Positions 42,518-53,972 of a DNA stretch of 64,000 bases are shown here, piece after piece. Where the stretch lies: NCBI GenBank assembly GCA_965153355.1, contig OZ231126.1, forward strand, positions 108,004,001 to 108,068,000, in the 5' to 3' direction. The DNA is from Flaccisagitta enflata. Lineage: Eukaryota > Chaetognatha > Sagittoidea > Aphragmophora. Within the stretch, counting starts at the first letter, position 1; each line of letters begins with the position of its first letter. Made by a program: the position numbers and the translations under genes. Below the pieces are notes generated by a model that did no database searches, had not been told where the DNA came from, and was given only the letters and a program-made list of their open reading frames with translations.

Positions 42518-42927
42518 ACATGCATTCATAAAAAGAACATTCATTCAAAGAGGACGCCTCGTTCTGTTTTAAAATGAAATTAGTTCATACATGTCAGGAA
42601 CTTTCAAATTTTAAAATTGTAGTCTGGTGGAGCAAGCTAGGTCTAACTGACGTAGCCCTCGAGTTAGCTCCTTACTAAGATCGTTGCCCAAAGTCATTGA
42701 GAGAAAAAGTTCTAGCAGGTGTGCAAAAAGATGTTCATACACGCGAATAAAGAAATAAATGTTAATAAACAGGCCTTATTTTGTGATTCTGTTAAGCGTG
42801 CACGCCGGGCAGGCGAAGGCCACTCACAATTATGCGTGAATTAAGTTATTTCCTCAATTTTACATGTTTGGTTACTAAAGATGAATTAATGAAATGATTC
42901 TCATGACAACAACGCGACGGCTTCTGT

Positions 42928-43075
42928 TTAGTCGCGGACACGGTGTGTCGGTTGATAGGTCGGTAGGTTGGTACGTCCGTGACAATTTTCATTGAATTCC
43001 AAGCGGTTTTTGCATTACCACTCCTGCCCAACCGTCCGCGACTGGATTGCCGTATATCCGGCCTTGTTTTATAGT
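42928..43075 (-). repeat. AACAAGGCC-hairpin element, full length, reverse
   Basis: TTTAGTCGCGGACACGGTGT, GGTC core, CATTGAATTCCAAGCGGTTT, CCTGCCCAACCGTCCGCGAC and ATATCCGGCCTTGTTTTA. Next copy follows head to tail. Confidence 0.85.
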
Positions 43076-43226
43076 CGGCTGCTAGGCTTGGTTGTTCCGT
43101 CACATTCTACCTGTTTTTTTTTTGTATTTGCGGTCTTAGGTCTCACTGTTTCTCCCTAAATGCTTTAATGATCTAAAATGCGGCCCCTGTCCACAACTGG
43201 GGTAGCCTTGTATCCGGCTTTCTTGT
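43073..43226 (-). repeat. AACAAGGCC-hairpin element, reverse, core lost
   Basis: TATAGTCGGCTGCTAGGC end, TTTGCGGTCTTAGGTCTCAC, GCGGCCCCTGTCC and TTGTATCCGGCTTTCTTG. The tetranucleotide core is almost absent. Confidence 0.75.
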
Positions 43227-43276
43227 TATGTTCAAATCCAACAAAGTTGTGAGTGCGGGTCATGGCCTGCGTGTGG

Positions 43277-43437
<161 letters not shown>

Positions 43438-43893
43438 TAAAATTCAAAATCTAACGGAAAATGTGGTTTGATTATTAACTTTTAAACCGATGTAGATTTC
43501 CAAGTGAAAGATGACCTATCAATTTTCCCAAAATTCTACGAACACTCAAATCTTATCACTAACGGTCGGCCTAGGTGGCCCTAGGTGGCCCTAGGTGGTG
43601 GCAGCATCATCACCAGTGTCTATATTAATTGTCTGGTAGGTTTTTAGCGCGTATCTGCTCATCTCGACTCATTCCAAAACACAGTATATCTCCATTTTCT
43701 TGGAGAAAAAAAGTGCCAGAAACTTAGTGGCAGATACCGCTCATTTACACGACTCCAGGCGGTATGAAATGAGTCCCAAGTGTCAATTATGGCTGTAATT
43801 TGTGTGACCCATGTAAATACGAGCCAGTCCATGTGCTGGAGGCCATATTGAACCATTTCAGTCGTTTTCATATTAGTACCCTATTTAACGAGT

Positions 43894-44285
43894 AGATTTG
43901 AGGTTTGAGGGGCAGGCTTGAGGCCCAGAGGACAAATTTGAGGCCTAAAGAGCTGATTTGAGGCCTTGAGGGTGGATTTGGGGTATGGAGGGCTAATTTG
44001 AGGTCTGGAGGGCAGATATGTGGTATGGAGAGCTGATTTAAGGTCTCAAGGGCTAAATTGAGGTCTGAAAGGGCTATACAGCCTATTCTGATGGCTCAGA
44101 GGGCCCAAATCAGGCCAAAATCAGGCCAAAATCAGACCAAAATCAGGCCTGAGAGAGCAAAATTGAGGCCAAGGGGGGGGGACGGAAGGACGGACAGAAG
44201 GACAGAAGGACGGAAGGACGGATGTCTCGAAATTCCCCCCTGTGTCCTACAGAACATCGGCCCTTTGGGGCCGCTGCCCAAAAAG
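43894..44285 (+). mobile_element. Minisatellite element, right part
   Basis: About fourteen units built on GATTTGAGGTCTGGAGGGCT, a G run, a GGACGGAAGGAC tetranucleotide stretch, then AATTCCCCCCTGTGTCCTAC and GGCCCTTTGGGGCCGCTGCC. The left end is absent. Confidence 0.75.
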
Positions 44286-44369
44286 GAGACGTATTACAAA
44301 AATGCAAAAATGGCTCAGGATGACTCAGAAAGACTCAAAATGACTTAAAAACTGGCTATGTATAGAAAC

Positions 44370-44812
44370 AAGTCATCCAAGGATCATGGTCAGCGGTACC
44401 CGATGCCCTGCTTGGAGTTATTACCTGAAGAAGTAGAGTGCCAGAAGGGCAGCGGCTCAAAAGGGCCAATATCCTGTAGGACACAGGGGTAAATTTCCAT
44501 ATGTCCTGAGAGGGCATATATGAGATCTTAGTAGCAATTTTCCAGGATATTCAATGGGAATTTTGCTTTGTTTTTCAACTTCTCATCAATTTGCCATGTT
44601 ATTCAATGGGAATTTTTCATTTTATTAGTTTCCATTAAATTTTCCATGTTATTCAATAGGATGTTTGCATTTTGCCAATTTCCCATGTTATTCGATGAGA
44701 ATTTGAGGCTTAAGATGCTTGGGGGGGGTGACTTACGTATTATCAGTCACACGTAACAGTTCACCCCTGTGTCTTACAGGACATTGGCCCTTTGAGGCGG
44801 CTGCCCAAAAAG
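44370..44812 (+). mobile_element. Minisatellite element with an unusual core
   Basis: Left AGTCATCCAAGGATCATGG, GGGCAGCGGCTCAAAAGGGC; right CACCCCTGTGTCTTACAGGA and GCCCTTTGAGGCGGCTGCCC. The core is four units of 45-60 bp built on CATGTTATTCAATGGGAATT, unlike the GGCCT units of other copies. Confidence 0.75.
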
Positions 44813-44814
44813 TA

Positions 44815-45450
44815 ATAGCAGCCCAAAGGCAGTAAGTGGTCAGCAGTACCCGTGCCCTGCTTGAGTAGTGTGTGACTTAAGTTGAGGGGGAGCAGGACAG
44901 CGGCCCCAAAGGGGACGAAGTCCTGTAGAACACAGGGGGAATCTGTCTGTCCATCCATCCGCCCATCCGTTCCCCCAGCCAGGGCTTCATCTCCTTTGAG
45001 GCCTATTCTGGCCTAAATTCTACCAAATAGCCTAAATCCAAGCAAATGGCCCAAATTTAAGCAAAATGGCCCAAATCCAAGTATAATGGCCCAAATCCAA
45101 GCAAAATGGCCCAAATCAGGTCAGAATCTTGGTACAGGGGGCCACAATATTGGTCTAAGGGGCCAAAATGATAGACCTCAGGCCAAAATTGGGGTTTTCT
45201 GGCAGGATTTGTGTCATTTTGCTTGGATTTGGGCCATTATGCTTGGATTTGAGCCATATTGCTTAGATTTGGGCCATGTTGCTGGATTTAGGCTATTTGG
45301 CAGAATTTAGCTCAGAATAGGCCCCAAAGGAGACGAAGCCCTGAGGATGGGGTAGGGGGGGACGGACAGACAGACGGATGGACGGACGGACAAATAGACG
45401 GACAGACGGATGGACAGATTCCCCCTGTGTTCTACAGGACTGCCCAAAAA
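44815..45450 (+). mobile_element. Minisatellite element with a foldback core
   Basis: Left GCAGGACAGCGGCCCCAAAG and GGGACGAAGTCCTGTAGAAC; right CCCCCTGTGTTCTACAGGAC and TGCCCAAAAAGG. The core (44980-45343) is itself a long inverted repeat of ATTTGGGCCATTTTGCTTGG-like units. Confidence 0.8.
44980..45343. repeat. Long inverted repeat inside the minisatellite element
   Basis: CAGGGCTTCATCTCCTTTGA at the left returns inverted at the right (AAAGGAGACGAAGCCCTG); pairing continues through AATAGCCTAAATCC. Confidence 0.85.
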
Positions 45451-45945
45451 GGGGATGGACAGATGAACAGATGGACGGAGAGACGGACCAACAAAGCAAA
45501 GTATAAAGATGGAGGCAATGTTTGAGATTTTTGAGTGGTTATCATTCAATTGTCATAACCTCCAAAGTTTTTATGCTAGTTTTTTTGAAGTTCTTTAAAA
45601 CCGTCAATGAAAAACAGCTAAAATGGTCAAAAATCTGTTTGCGCACATGGATTGACCCGTAATTACATGTATTTTAATGATTAAAACCATAAATGACACT
45701 TTGTATAATTTTCAAGGCCCCTTTGTTCATGAATGTGAGTGGAATCTGCCAATCGTTTTCTGGCAGTTTTTTTTTCTCAAAAAAGTTGGGCCATACCGTA
45801 TGCACAGAAAAACCTTGCCAGGAGATTGATTTTGATACTGGCTGACACACTGGCACAAGTCACATTGCCAGAGAGTGGAAATAAGTGTGTGATGGTCTCA
45901 TTTTGTGCCAAATTCAAAACGTCTTTTGATTGGTCAAAAGCTTGC
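45451..45945. other. No recognisable gene
   Basis: A tail of GGAC/GATG tetranucleotides to about 45500, then AT-rich sequence. Confidence 0.5.
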
Positions 45946-45948
45946 TTC

Positions 45949-45949
<1 letters not shown>

Positions 45950-46036
<87 letters not shown>

Positions 46037-46055
46037 CAGACAGACAGACAGACAG

Positions 46056-46090
<35 letters not shown>

Positions 46091-46110
46091 TAGAGACTGA
46101 CACAGACTGA
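45950..46110 (+). repeat. (GA)n then (CAGA)n microsatellite
   Basis: About 80 bp of GA followed by CAGA units to 46100. Confidence 0.95.
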
Positions 46111-46163
46111 TACTTGATTAAACCCTTTAATGTGACACATTCAAACTCTGCATCAAGGCAGAA

Positions 46164-46228
46164 AGAATGAAAGAAAGAAAGAAAGAGAAAGAGAGAAAGA
46201 AAAAAGAAAGAAAGAAAGAAAGAAAGAG

Positions 46229-46299
<71 letters not shown>

Positions 46300-46305
46300 A
46301 GAAGG
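46164..46305 (+). repeat. (GAAA)n microsatellite
   Basis: About 30 GAAA units with a few GAGA. Confidence 0.95.
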
Positions 46306-46340
46306 AGAAAAGAAAGGACAAATAAAAGGAGGAATGAAAC

Positions 46341-46655
46341 AAGACCGGATACACAGCATCACAGTTGCGGATGGCTGGGCAGGGGCAGTGATGCAAAACA
46401 AGGCTAGATACATGGCTACCCCAGTTGCATGTGGGTGGGCAGGGGTCATATCTTAGGTCAGTGGTCATAACCGCAAAAAAAGGACAGACTGACAGACTGA
46501 CAGATGGAAGGATGGATGGACAGACGGACTAACAAAGCGGGGTGTAGAGTCGCATAGCATGTGTCGAAAAATGCTCTCAATTCAGGAATGTGATGGAATG
46601 TTGGACTGACCGACAAGGCAAGGAGTAGTGGCGTGTCTGCGACTAAGAAAGAAGA
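46341..46655 (+). repeat. Nested pair of AACAAGGCC-hairpin elements
   Basis: The outer copy (46341-46397, TTGCGGATGGCTGGGCAGGG...GTGATGCAAAA) stops and a second subtype begins (CAAGGCTAGATACATGGC, to the tail GTCGCATAGCATGTGTCGAA near 46565). The outer copy then resumes with CAATTCAGGAATGTGATGGA and ends GGCGTGTCTGCGACTAAGAAA. Confidence 0.8.
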
Positions 46656-48030
46656 TATGAGCTAAAAGAAAAAAGACTATTTGCACATGTCTCATGCCTT
46701 CTCATAATAATCTATTGATTCATCCGTTCATTAATCCATTCATTCATAAATTCATTCATTCATTCATTCATGTATTGAAAACAGCAGGGGGCAGATGTTG
46801 TTTATAACTAAGCCCTGCTCTATGCTAGCAACTAGTTAGAGGAGGATCAATGAATGTGGTTCCTTTGTGTCATGTCACTGCCCCTAACCAACATCCTTAT
46901 TTTGACACTGGCCTCATACTCTGCCCGCACAATGTCCCCGCTCACTGGCATGGCATGTCATGTTAATATGAAATGGGTAGCAACGCAAATGCGATGCATG
47001 AGTCGTTTGCGTTAGTTCTCTGCATCAATTCCATAGCAATATTTATTCTCTTACCTTTAATAAAAAGGGTTCACGGTTTCGCCTCCAGCCATTTTCAGCC
47101 ATATCGCAGGAGATTTTTAAAAACAGATTTAGAATCAGCATAGCTTACTCTACAAGGCAGATAGGCGAACATGACCACACGGTTCTCTGATTTCAGTCCA
47201 AACGAGGTTTTCTCAGCATTTACTTATTTTCTTTCAATTTTTACTATCTTTATCGCCAAAAAATGCACTCTGGTCTGACTCTGTGATAAATTAGGCAAAG
47301 TATAGGAAAAGTAATGATGTTTTCTTAAATTTCATAGCAGATATGCTAGGGTCAAGGGACGTTAAAATTTCTGACAACTTTTTTCTCTACCTCAATTTCT
47401 CTGAGTTGGCGCATGTTAGTAGCCTACCGTCATGGATTAAAAGGCTCTGGCATTTCTTATTATGAAGCAATCACAAGTCAAAGGATTACGTATAGTTTTT
47501 TCTTTGCCATTTTTAGATACAGGGTCTTATATTGGATACACTTTTTGTAAATCAAAAACTATTGGGAGAAAAGTCTTTAGATTTTCAGTGTTTGTTGGTA
47601 GTAAGCTACAGTTATGCCAAATCTCAATATTGAGCTCTAAGTATTGGCAGTCAAATTAAACTACCATTTCTTATGCCTTATCATTTTCTGTGAGCTTTTT
47701 TTGAAAAGTCTGTCTTTGACAACTTGCCATTTCCAAAGGAATTGACCTAAAACCCTGGGATGAGTCTCAAATGACATATGAAAGGTCAGAGATTACACAT
47801 TTTCTGCAAAAGTATGAAAAACTTGGATATTTAAAAGGATTGTCAATGGTTTTGATTAGAAATTGTCACATTCATGGTTTGGAAACATACAAAAATCGCC
47901 CTTAATCTTTTTACCCCCCCCCAAAAAAAATTTTTTTGATTATATTCTATAGATGCTGCAAGCAAATAGTGATGATCTCTTTCAAAAAAGAATATCCAAA
48001 GTTGATTTGGCCCACAAAATTGTAGCTTTT
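46656..48030. other. No recognisable gene; one diverged repeat arm
   Basis: A short CATT run at 46738-46770. 47580-47830 resembles the left arm of 30033-30642. The remainder is AT-rich. Confidence 0.5.
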
Positions 48031-48250
48031 GAGCAGCGGTTCCAAAGGGGTCGATGACCTATGGTTTCGCACATATGGGGGATTTTCTCCTTCTTCTCCT
48101 CCTTCTTCTTCTACGTACCCCCCCTCCCCCCAGCCTCGAGGCCCATATCTCAGCCTCCAGGCCCATATCCCAGCATCGAGGCCCAAATCCTAGTCTTGAA
48201 GCCCAAATTCCAACCTCCAGACCTTAATCCCCACCCCAGGCCCAAATTCC
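48031..48250 (+). mobile_element. Minisatellite element, left part
   Basis: GAGCAGCGGTTCCAAAGGGG, TCGATGACCTATGGTTTCGC, TTCTCC repeat, C run, then six or seven units built on AGCCTCGAGGCCCATATC. It stops at a foldback MITE. Confidence 0.7.
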
Positions 48251-48258
48251 ATGGGAAA

Positions 48259-48603
48259 CCTATGGGAAACCAAGAATTTCAAAGTGCTTAAATCTCTGTT
48301 TTGACTGCAGATTTGAAATCTGCAGAAAAAACTGTTAATTGAAAGTGCTTTCCTTTTTTCACTATTCCTTCGGGTTCATAGTCAAAATTCATCTTGAAGA
48401 TATAAAAAAAGGTAAGTTCGGCGAATTTACATATGAATAAAAGAGAAAGGTCAGTTTGCAAACTTTGACACTTATTTTGAGCTCCTTCTATTTGGAATAT
48501 TGAAAAAAGGAAAGCACTTTCAATTAACAGTTTTTTCTGCAGATTTCAAATCTGCAGTCAAAACAGAGATTTAAGCACTTTGAAATTTTTGGTTTCCCAT
48601 AGG
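48259..48603. mobile_element. Foldback MITE, 345 bp
   Basis: Ends CCTATGGGAAACCAAGAA and inverse; arms of about 100 bp pair almost perfectly (AAAGTGCTTAAATCTCTGTT, TGACTGCAGATTTGAAATCT). A fragment of the same family is at 58840-58925. Confidence 0.9.
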
Positions 48604-48974
48604 CTGAAGGAAAATTCAAGGTAAGGCGCGGACAGCAAGATGCAATTTTTTCAGACCAAAAGTGATGTCATTGGAAGCCCAAGACAGCCCCACAATAAGA
48701 ACTACTTGTGGAGTTCTGATTTTATTGTTTATTGTCATTTCAGTACAAGCTAGTGTTCATAGCATGATTAACCAAATAACTGTAAAAACCCTAATGATCA
48801 ACTTTATTAAGATATTATTGTTTTTTATCTTTCTTAGCAATGCTGAACCTGGCTTGAAGATGTAAGAATATTCCTTATACTCTTCAACATGTTGGGTACC
48901 AATAAAGGCGGCTCTCGCCGTAGGAAAAAAGTTGTAAGTGCGAGGTTTTGGAATTTCTTGTGATTGTTTTTTGT

Positions 48975-49065
48975 TTGGTTGTTGGATGGACAGACGGACA
49001 GACGGACCAACAGACTAATGGATGGACTGACTGACAAAGCTTCTCATAGCGTCCAGAGTTGAAAT
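48975..49065 (+). repeat. AACAAGGCC-hairpin element, core only
   Basis: GGACAGACGGACAGACGGAC core and CAAAGCTTCTCATAGCGTCC tail; hairpin degraded. Confidence 0.5.
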
Positions 49066-49139
49066 GAGAGAGAGACTGTGCTGCCAGGATGCACAATCAT
49101 CACCTGGGACATTTCAAAGTTCAAATGGACTTCAACTAA

Positions 49140-49260
49140 CTCAATTCCTTGTTTTTGGGAATAATGCAAAATATGTGAAAAAATATAAAAAGATTTAAAA
49201 AATCATAGCTCCAAAACTATCAATCGCACAGAATTCTGCTTGGCGTCAGCCGGTTATCCT
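49140..49260 (+). repeat. Dispersed fragment shared with 63700-63815
   Basis: Both contain AGCTCCAAAACTATNAATCGCACANAATTCTGCTTGG-type sequence (position for position, a few differences). Confidence 0.6.
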
Positions 49261-50915
49261 ATAATTCTTACGATCCTAGGTTCATGGGTTAGAAGGCTTA
49301 CAATTGTAGGTTTTCTGGACTCAAAAACAAAGAGGAAAAGGTTCTTTTCTTTATAATCGAAAAAGCGCTGCTTCGATTTTTTTCGTTTTTTGGGTCAATA
49401 TCAAAAGCGAGAATACTCACTTATGCATGCAAAAATTATTGTCGCCACTCTTCTGTAAATAGGTTAAATATGATGACAAATGTAGCTTTCTACAATGCTT
49501 ACAATTCTAGGTTTTCCTGCTTCGAAAGCTTACGATTCTAGAAACTTGCATAGAAAGCTTACGATTCTAGGTCTCCTTTGACTGAGTGGGTCAATGAACC
49601 AACCATGTATTGTTCTTCTGCTTTTGAATTCAGGTTTCTAGTCACTTGCTTTAAGAGCCTTTGTTGGCAGGCCTATTTTATGGTCCACAAACTTGTAACC
49701 CAAATTTTTTGGTGACAAAAAAGCGACCAAGAAAGTAGCTCCCCTGTCTACTTGCATAGCTGCTCCAGCCTGTACGATAGAGTCGATAGAGTGCATACTA
49801 CATTAGGCTTAAGATGGGTCGGTTTTTTGATGATTTCTTATGATGTAATATTGAAAAAAAAACACTCTCTAATTTTATATGATACTGGTAATAATTATTT
49901 CAATAGCTGAGATCAAAGCTGGCAATTGAAATTGTTTTTGCACAGCACTAGGCTATTGTAATCCTGAATTTTCTCCTTGTCCTGATTTGTTTGGTCATTA
50001 GGCCTCATACACAAAAGACTATATATGATGATAAGGAGATCATAAACTATGAGCTCAATTTTTGTGAAAAATATTGTCTGTCAAAACCACTTTAAGTTTT
50101 GCAGAGTTTTTGAAACAAATACCTTTACAACCTTTTCGACGTGCTTGTTGTGTGATGCAGATGATGTTTCTTTTCTGAAGCCCATAAACATTCAATTTTA
50201 TTATTATCTTCATCTTTGATGTTGAGGAAGAAAAAAATTGGAGGTATTTCTGCTTCATTCTGACTAATCTGTAAACTGTTTCAGAAACGATCTCAGGTAT
50301 CTAACATGAAATGAGTTGTAGGACAAATATCGAAAAAAACAGGGATCAATTTTTTGGAAATATGGTCTACTTTGAAGAAATAATCGACTTTGGCCAAAAA
50401 ACTTTGACTAGCCTTCCATTGAGACATTATTGTGGTATATCAGATTTTCATATGCAAATTGGGATTAAGCACCACCAGAGAGGGCCAGATTTGTTGATAG
50501 TCCATAGTATTTCCATTATGGTTTCTTAACGGATTGGAGAAAAACCTTGTTATGGGTCACATTTGAAAGATATTTATTAGTAGAACAGGGGTGTATATAA
50601 TTGAGTCGCTTTTGATTCCCCCCCCCCGCCTTTGATTTTCTTCCCTGCAACGCGTCATGTTGCATTTTAAAATCTATGGTTTTATTCCCCATATAGCAAT
50701 AAAACAGTGTAGTTAATGTTTAGATAGTGTTAAATTGTGATTTACTAACTAGGTTTTATGATTTAGTACTGTCAAAAGTTTTATTTTTCCCAAATTTTCT
50801 TTTTTTCTTTTTTTCCCCTCTTAGATTTCCTTCCCCATCTCCAGACCCTTTGATTTCAATAATATACAGGCCTGTGAAGTAGAATATGAAAAATGACAAG
50901 ATAAAGGATGGGGTC
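49261..50915. other. No recognisable gene; short CTTACGATTCTAGG repeats
   Basis: GCTTACRATTCTAGGTTTTC-like phrases recur at 49288, 49495, 49525 and 49560. The rest is AT-rich without convincing frames. Confidence 0.5.
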
Positions 50916-50917
50916 TC

Positions 50918-50965
50918 TTTTTCCTGCCCACCCGTCTGCAACGATATTGTGACCCCGCGTCACTT
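50918..50965 (-). repeat. AACAAGGCC-hairpin family fragment
   Basis: TTCCTGCCCACCCGTCTGCA, then ACGATATTGTGACCCCGCGT; the inverse of the start of the copy at 51762. Confidence 0.55.
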
Positions 50966-50990
50966 GTTGGAATTCTAAATTCTCTGACAG

Positions 50991-51393
50991 TTAAGTTATG
51001 AATTGCTGCTTAAAAATAGGTTCCTCTGCATCGATATCATCTTCATCTTCCCATTCATCCTCCTCTTCCACCTCATCTTCCTTCTTTTCCTGCTCATCTT
51101 CTTTAATGGTTTTGGCCAAATCTGCCCCGATTGCCAAACTTTCCTCAACTGCTTGCTTCCGTAATGACTGATCCTCACCTACTAGCATACTTTGCAAAAA
51201 AGCCTCTGGACGGGCACAGAAACCATTGCGTTGGATAGACTTCTGAGCAATGTTGTGTACCACCAGTTTCAGCTTCCATGAAAACTCGATCATTTTGAGC
51301 AGGTTGTTTGGACCATCAACACACTGCGGGTGGGATTCGATCCAAAACCAAGATGGCATATAGAACTCAACAGATATGCGAGTCAACCGTTTC
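50991..51393 (-). CDS. Coding fragment of an invertebrate uncharacterised family
   Basis: The minus-strand frame is free of simple repeats in its first 90 residues and looks truly coding: FWIESHPQCVDGPNNLLKMI, then SIQRNGFCARPEAFLQSMLV and GEDQSLRKQAVEE. From memory this pattern (HPxxxDGPxxLxxMI ... IxRNxxxxxPExxLLxML ... DExxxxRxxAV) occurs in uncharacterised, probably transposon-linked proteins of cnidarians and arthropods; I cannot verify it. The C-terminus is strongly acidic (EVEEEDEWEDEDDIDAEE) and ends in a stop at 50991. There is no ATG; a stop precedes the first TTG codon at 51393, so this is a 3' exon or a truncated copy. Confidence 0.45.
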
Positions 51394-51761
51394 AATTAGT
51401 AAGATGGTTTCTTTGTAGTCATGTCACATTAGTCGATTGGCATATGGATTCCATTGTGAGTGATGTAACATCACTGGTTCCCGAAAACAAAAATCCTCAT
51501 CAAGCCATCCTCTGACGATACCCCAGCCCATACCCTACATGTATTCCCGCTCACCTTTTATGTGTGAGTGGGTTAATTGGCTTCTCAACAAGATCGGATG
51601 AAAATATAAGAACTAAACATTACTTCGTGGTCAAAAATAACATATCTTCCAAATCAAAATCAATATAAGACCTGAGAAGAGGCACATTGATTTTGATTTC
51701 CAGCTGACAAGTAGACATGTATCACAATACAAATCATTTAACAAAAAACAAACAAGTTACG

Positions 51762-51972
51762 CAGGGTCACAATATTGTTGCGGATGGGTGGGCAGGGGCA
51801 TCCAACCCCCATCCACACCCTATGCTCCAGCCCACACACACATACAGACAAACAAGCATCTAAAGCGCTCATTTTCCCCCTTCTTGACTCAGGTTTACGG
51901 AACGACGGACGGACTAACCAATGGATGGACAGACAAAGCCTCCTATAGAGTTGCGTGTCCGCAAGTAAAGAG
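51762..51972 (+). repeat. AACAAGGCC-hairpin element, full length, ACAATATTG subtype
   Basis: Starts GGGTCACAATATTGTTGCGG instead of AACAAGGCC, then GGGTGGGCAGGGGCATCCAA, GACGGACGGAC core, ACAAAGCCTCCTATAGAGTT and GCGTGTCCGCAAGTAAAG. Confidence 0.75.
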
Positions 51973-52089
51973 AAGAAAAAGAAATCAGAAAACCCCCCCA
52001 AAAACATCTGTTGAACCATCATTGTTTTAACAATGCCACGTTGCAAGTCTTGGGTAAAAGTGAAAGCAGCAAAACAGATATTATTGCAA

Positions 52090-52190
52090 ATGAATAAATG
52101 AATGAATGAATAAATTAATAAATGAATGAATGAATTAATGAATGAATGGATGAATGAATGAATGAATGAAAAAATGAATGAATGAATTAG
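52090..52190 (+). repeat. (GAAT)n microsatellite
   Basis: GAAT with AAAT and GGAT variants. Confidence 0.9.
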
Positions 52191-52525
52191 TTATTTGAAT
52201 CATTTGATTTACCAATCAGTCCACAAATAGTGCGTAGATCAACACTTATTCCGGTGAAAAAAATTAGCATTTTGATCAATGTCCTTGTCAGTTAAAAGCC
52301 ATACATTCTTGACACTCCTGGCGATTCTATCCAAAATTTATTGGACTTATGAGTCATGAGCTAAATTCCTTTTGCAAGGTTGAAAATTGAGCATGACCTG
52401 CCAACGAGCATGACCTGCCAGCGAGCATGCCCTTCCGGCAAACATGAGCGCCTTGCTGATAAGGATTACAAATGCAAATTATTGACTTATTTAAATGAAC
52501 TTTGTCTTTAGTTGAATGTTATTGA

Positions 52526-52668
52526 ACAAGGCCAGATACACGGCAGGACAGTCGCGGACGGTTGGGCAGGAGTAGTAATGCAAAAACCGCTTGCAATTCA
52601 GAAATGTGACGGACGGATGGACCAACCAACACAGGAAGGTGTAGAGTAGCGTGTCCGCGACTAAAAAT
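52526..52668 (+). repeat. AACAAGGCC-hairpin element, full length
   Basis: AACAAGGCCAGATACACGGC, GGTTGGGCAGGAGTAG, TTGCAATTCAGAAATGTGAC, short GACGGATGGACC core, GTAGAGTAGCGTGTCCGCGA then CTAAAAA. Confidence 0.85.
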
Positions 52669-52677
52669 GATTGAATG

Positions 52678-52786
52678 TATAAATGAATGAATGAATAGAT
52701 AAGTGAATGAATGAATGAATGAATGAATGAACAAATGAATGAATGAATGAATGAATGAATGAATGAATGAATGAATGAATGAATAC
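52678..52786 (+). repeat. (GAAT)n microsatellite
   Basis: About 25 units, starting just after the A-rich tail of the hairpin element. Confidence 0.95.
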
Positions 52787-53760
52787 ACCGCTTTCAGATC
52801 GAAATGTCGCGAAAAGAAGATATATTACTCCTAAAATACTTAAGACAACTACTTGATTCTTTTTTCCTGTGGTGGATAATTTCATTAAGTTTTGTTACAA
52901 AATAATAATTAAAGCCCCAGTGTTGATATATTTGCTCTAAATTTCATGACAAAAATTAGTCGATTTCAGTCAAAAATGGCCTTTTTTCATGAAAAAAATG
53001 AGGTTAGAAAGCAGCAGTGCTTCTTTTTTTCAACAAGGGTGGTCCTACAGTGTTGGTCATGAGGAATTAAGGAAGTTTTGTTTGAAATTCCAAAAGATTT
53101 GACTTATGTGGTGCAGTAATGATTGATTTTGACCCCAAAACACTGCAAAAACCTCAAGATTTGGGAAAATTTTGAAAAATTGTCTGCACATTGTTCAAAA
53201 TTTATATCAGTGAGAACATTTTTTTCTTACAACATAATCTACATTAAATTCTCTTGAATTCTCGACAAATTCCAGAAATTCAGCTCAATTTGTATTGAAA
53301 TGACAACTATGAAATAAAGCAAAGAAAAAGTTGTTGAAAAAAAAATCCTTCAATGTGGAACATGCAATATTCATTTATTGTGAGTAGGAGGCTTGAATTT
53401 TTTAGTTGGTGGGATATTCTTTGCTTGTAGCAAAACTTAATCAAATTATCTACTAGGGGAAAAAAGAAAAAACTAATTACTATGAATAGCTTCACAACTT
53501 TCTCGAATTATGGTTGATACCTTTGGACATTATAAGATAAGAATATGAATACATTTAGTCATCATACCAACTATTCCATACGATTCATCCATTCTCATTT
53601 ATGATTACTTACTCATTAATCAACTTCGTTACGTTCTTTTCGATGTAAATATTGAGTTGGATTATTAAAGTCAAACATAATCTATCCTTAGTCCTCCTTT
53701 TCGCGAACCACCATAACGGACATATGAACTCATCGCGTTAATTAGACCGACGCCGCGCAA
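52787..53760. other. No recognisable gene
   Basis: AT-rich. The mixture of motifs changes at about 53500, after which simple repeats nearly vanish until 57200. Confidence 0.5.
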
Positions 53761-53865
53761 AAGGCTATATAATGGTCACCACATTCTGAATTAACTAAGC
53801 AAATACTCGAGAGAATTCTCTATTAACAAACATCGGCATACTGTATTTAACAGTTTAGCCGAAGG

Positions 53866-53972
53866 ACCCGAATGAACTGAATGAACCGAATGAACCAAAT
53901 GAACCGAATGAACCGAATGAACCGAATAAACCGAATGAACCGAATGAACCGAATGAACCAAATGAACAAATT
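53866..53972 (+). repeat. (GAATGAACC)n minisatellite
   Basis: About ten units of CCGAATGAAC-type sequence. Confidence 0.9.
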
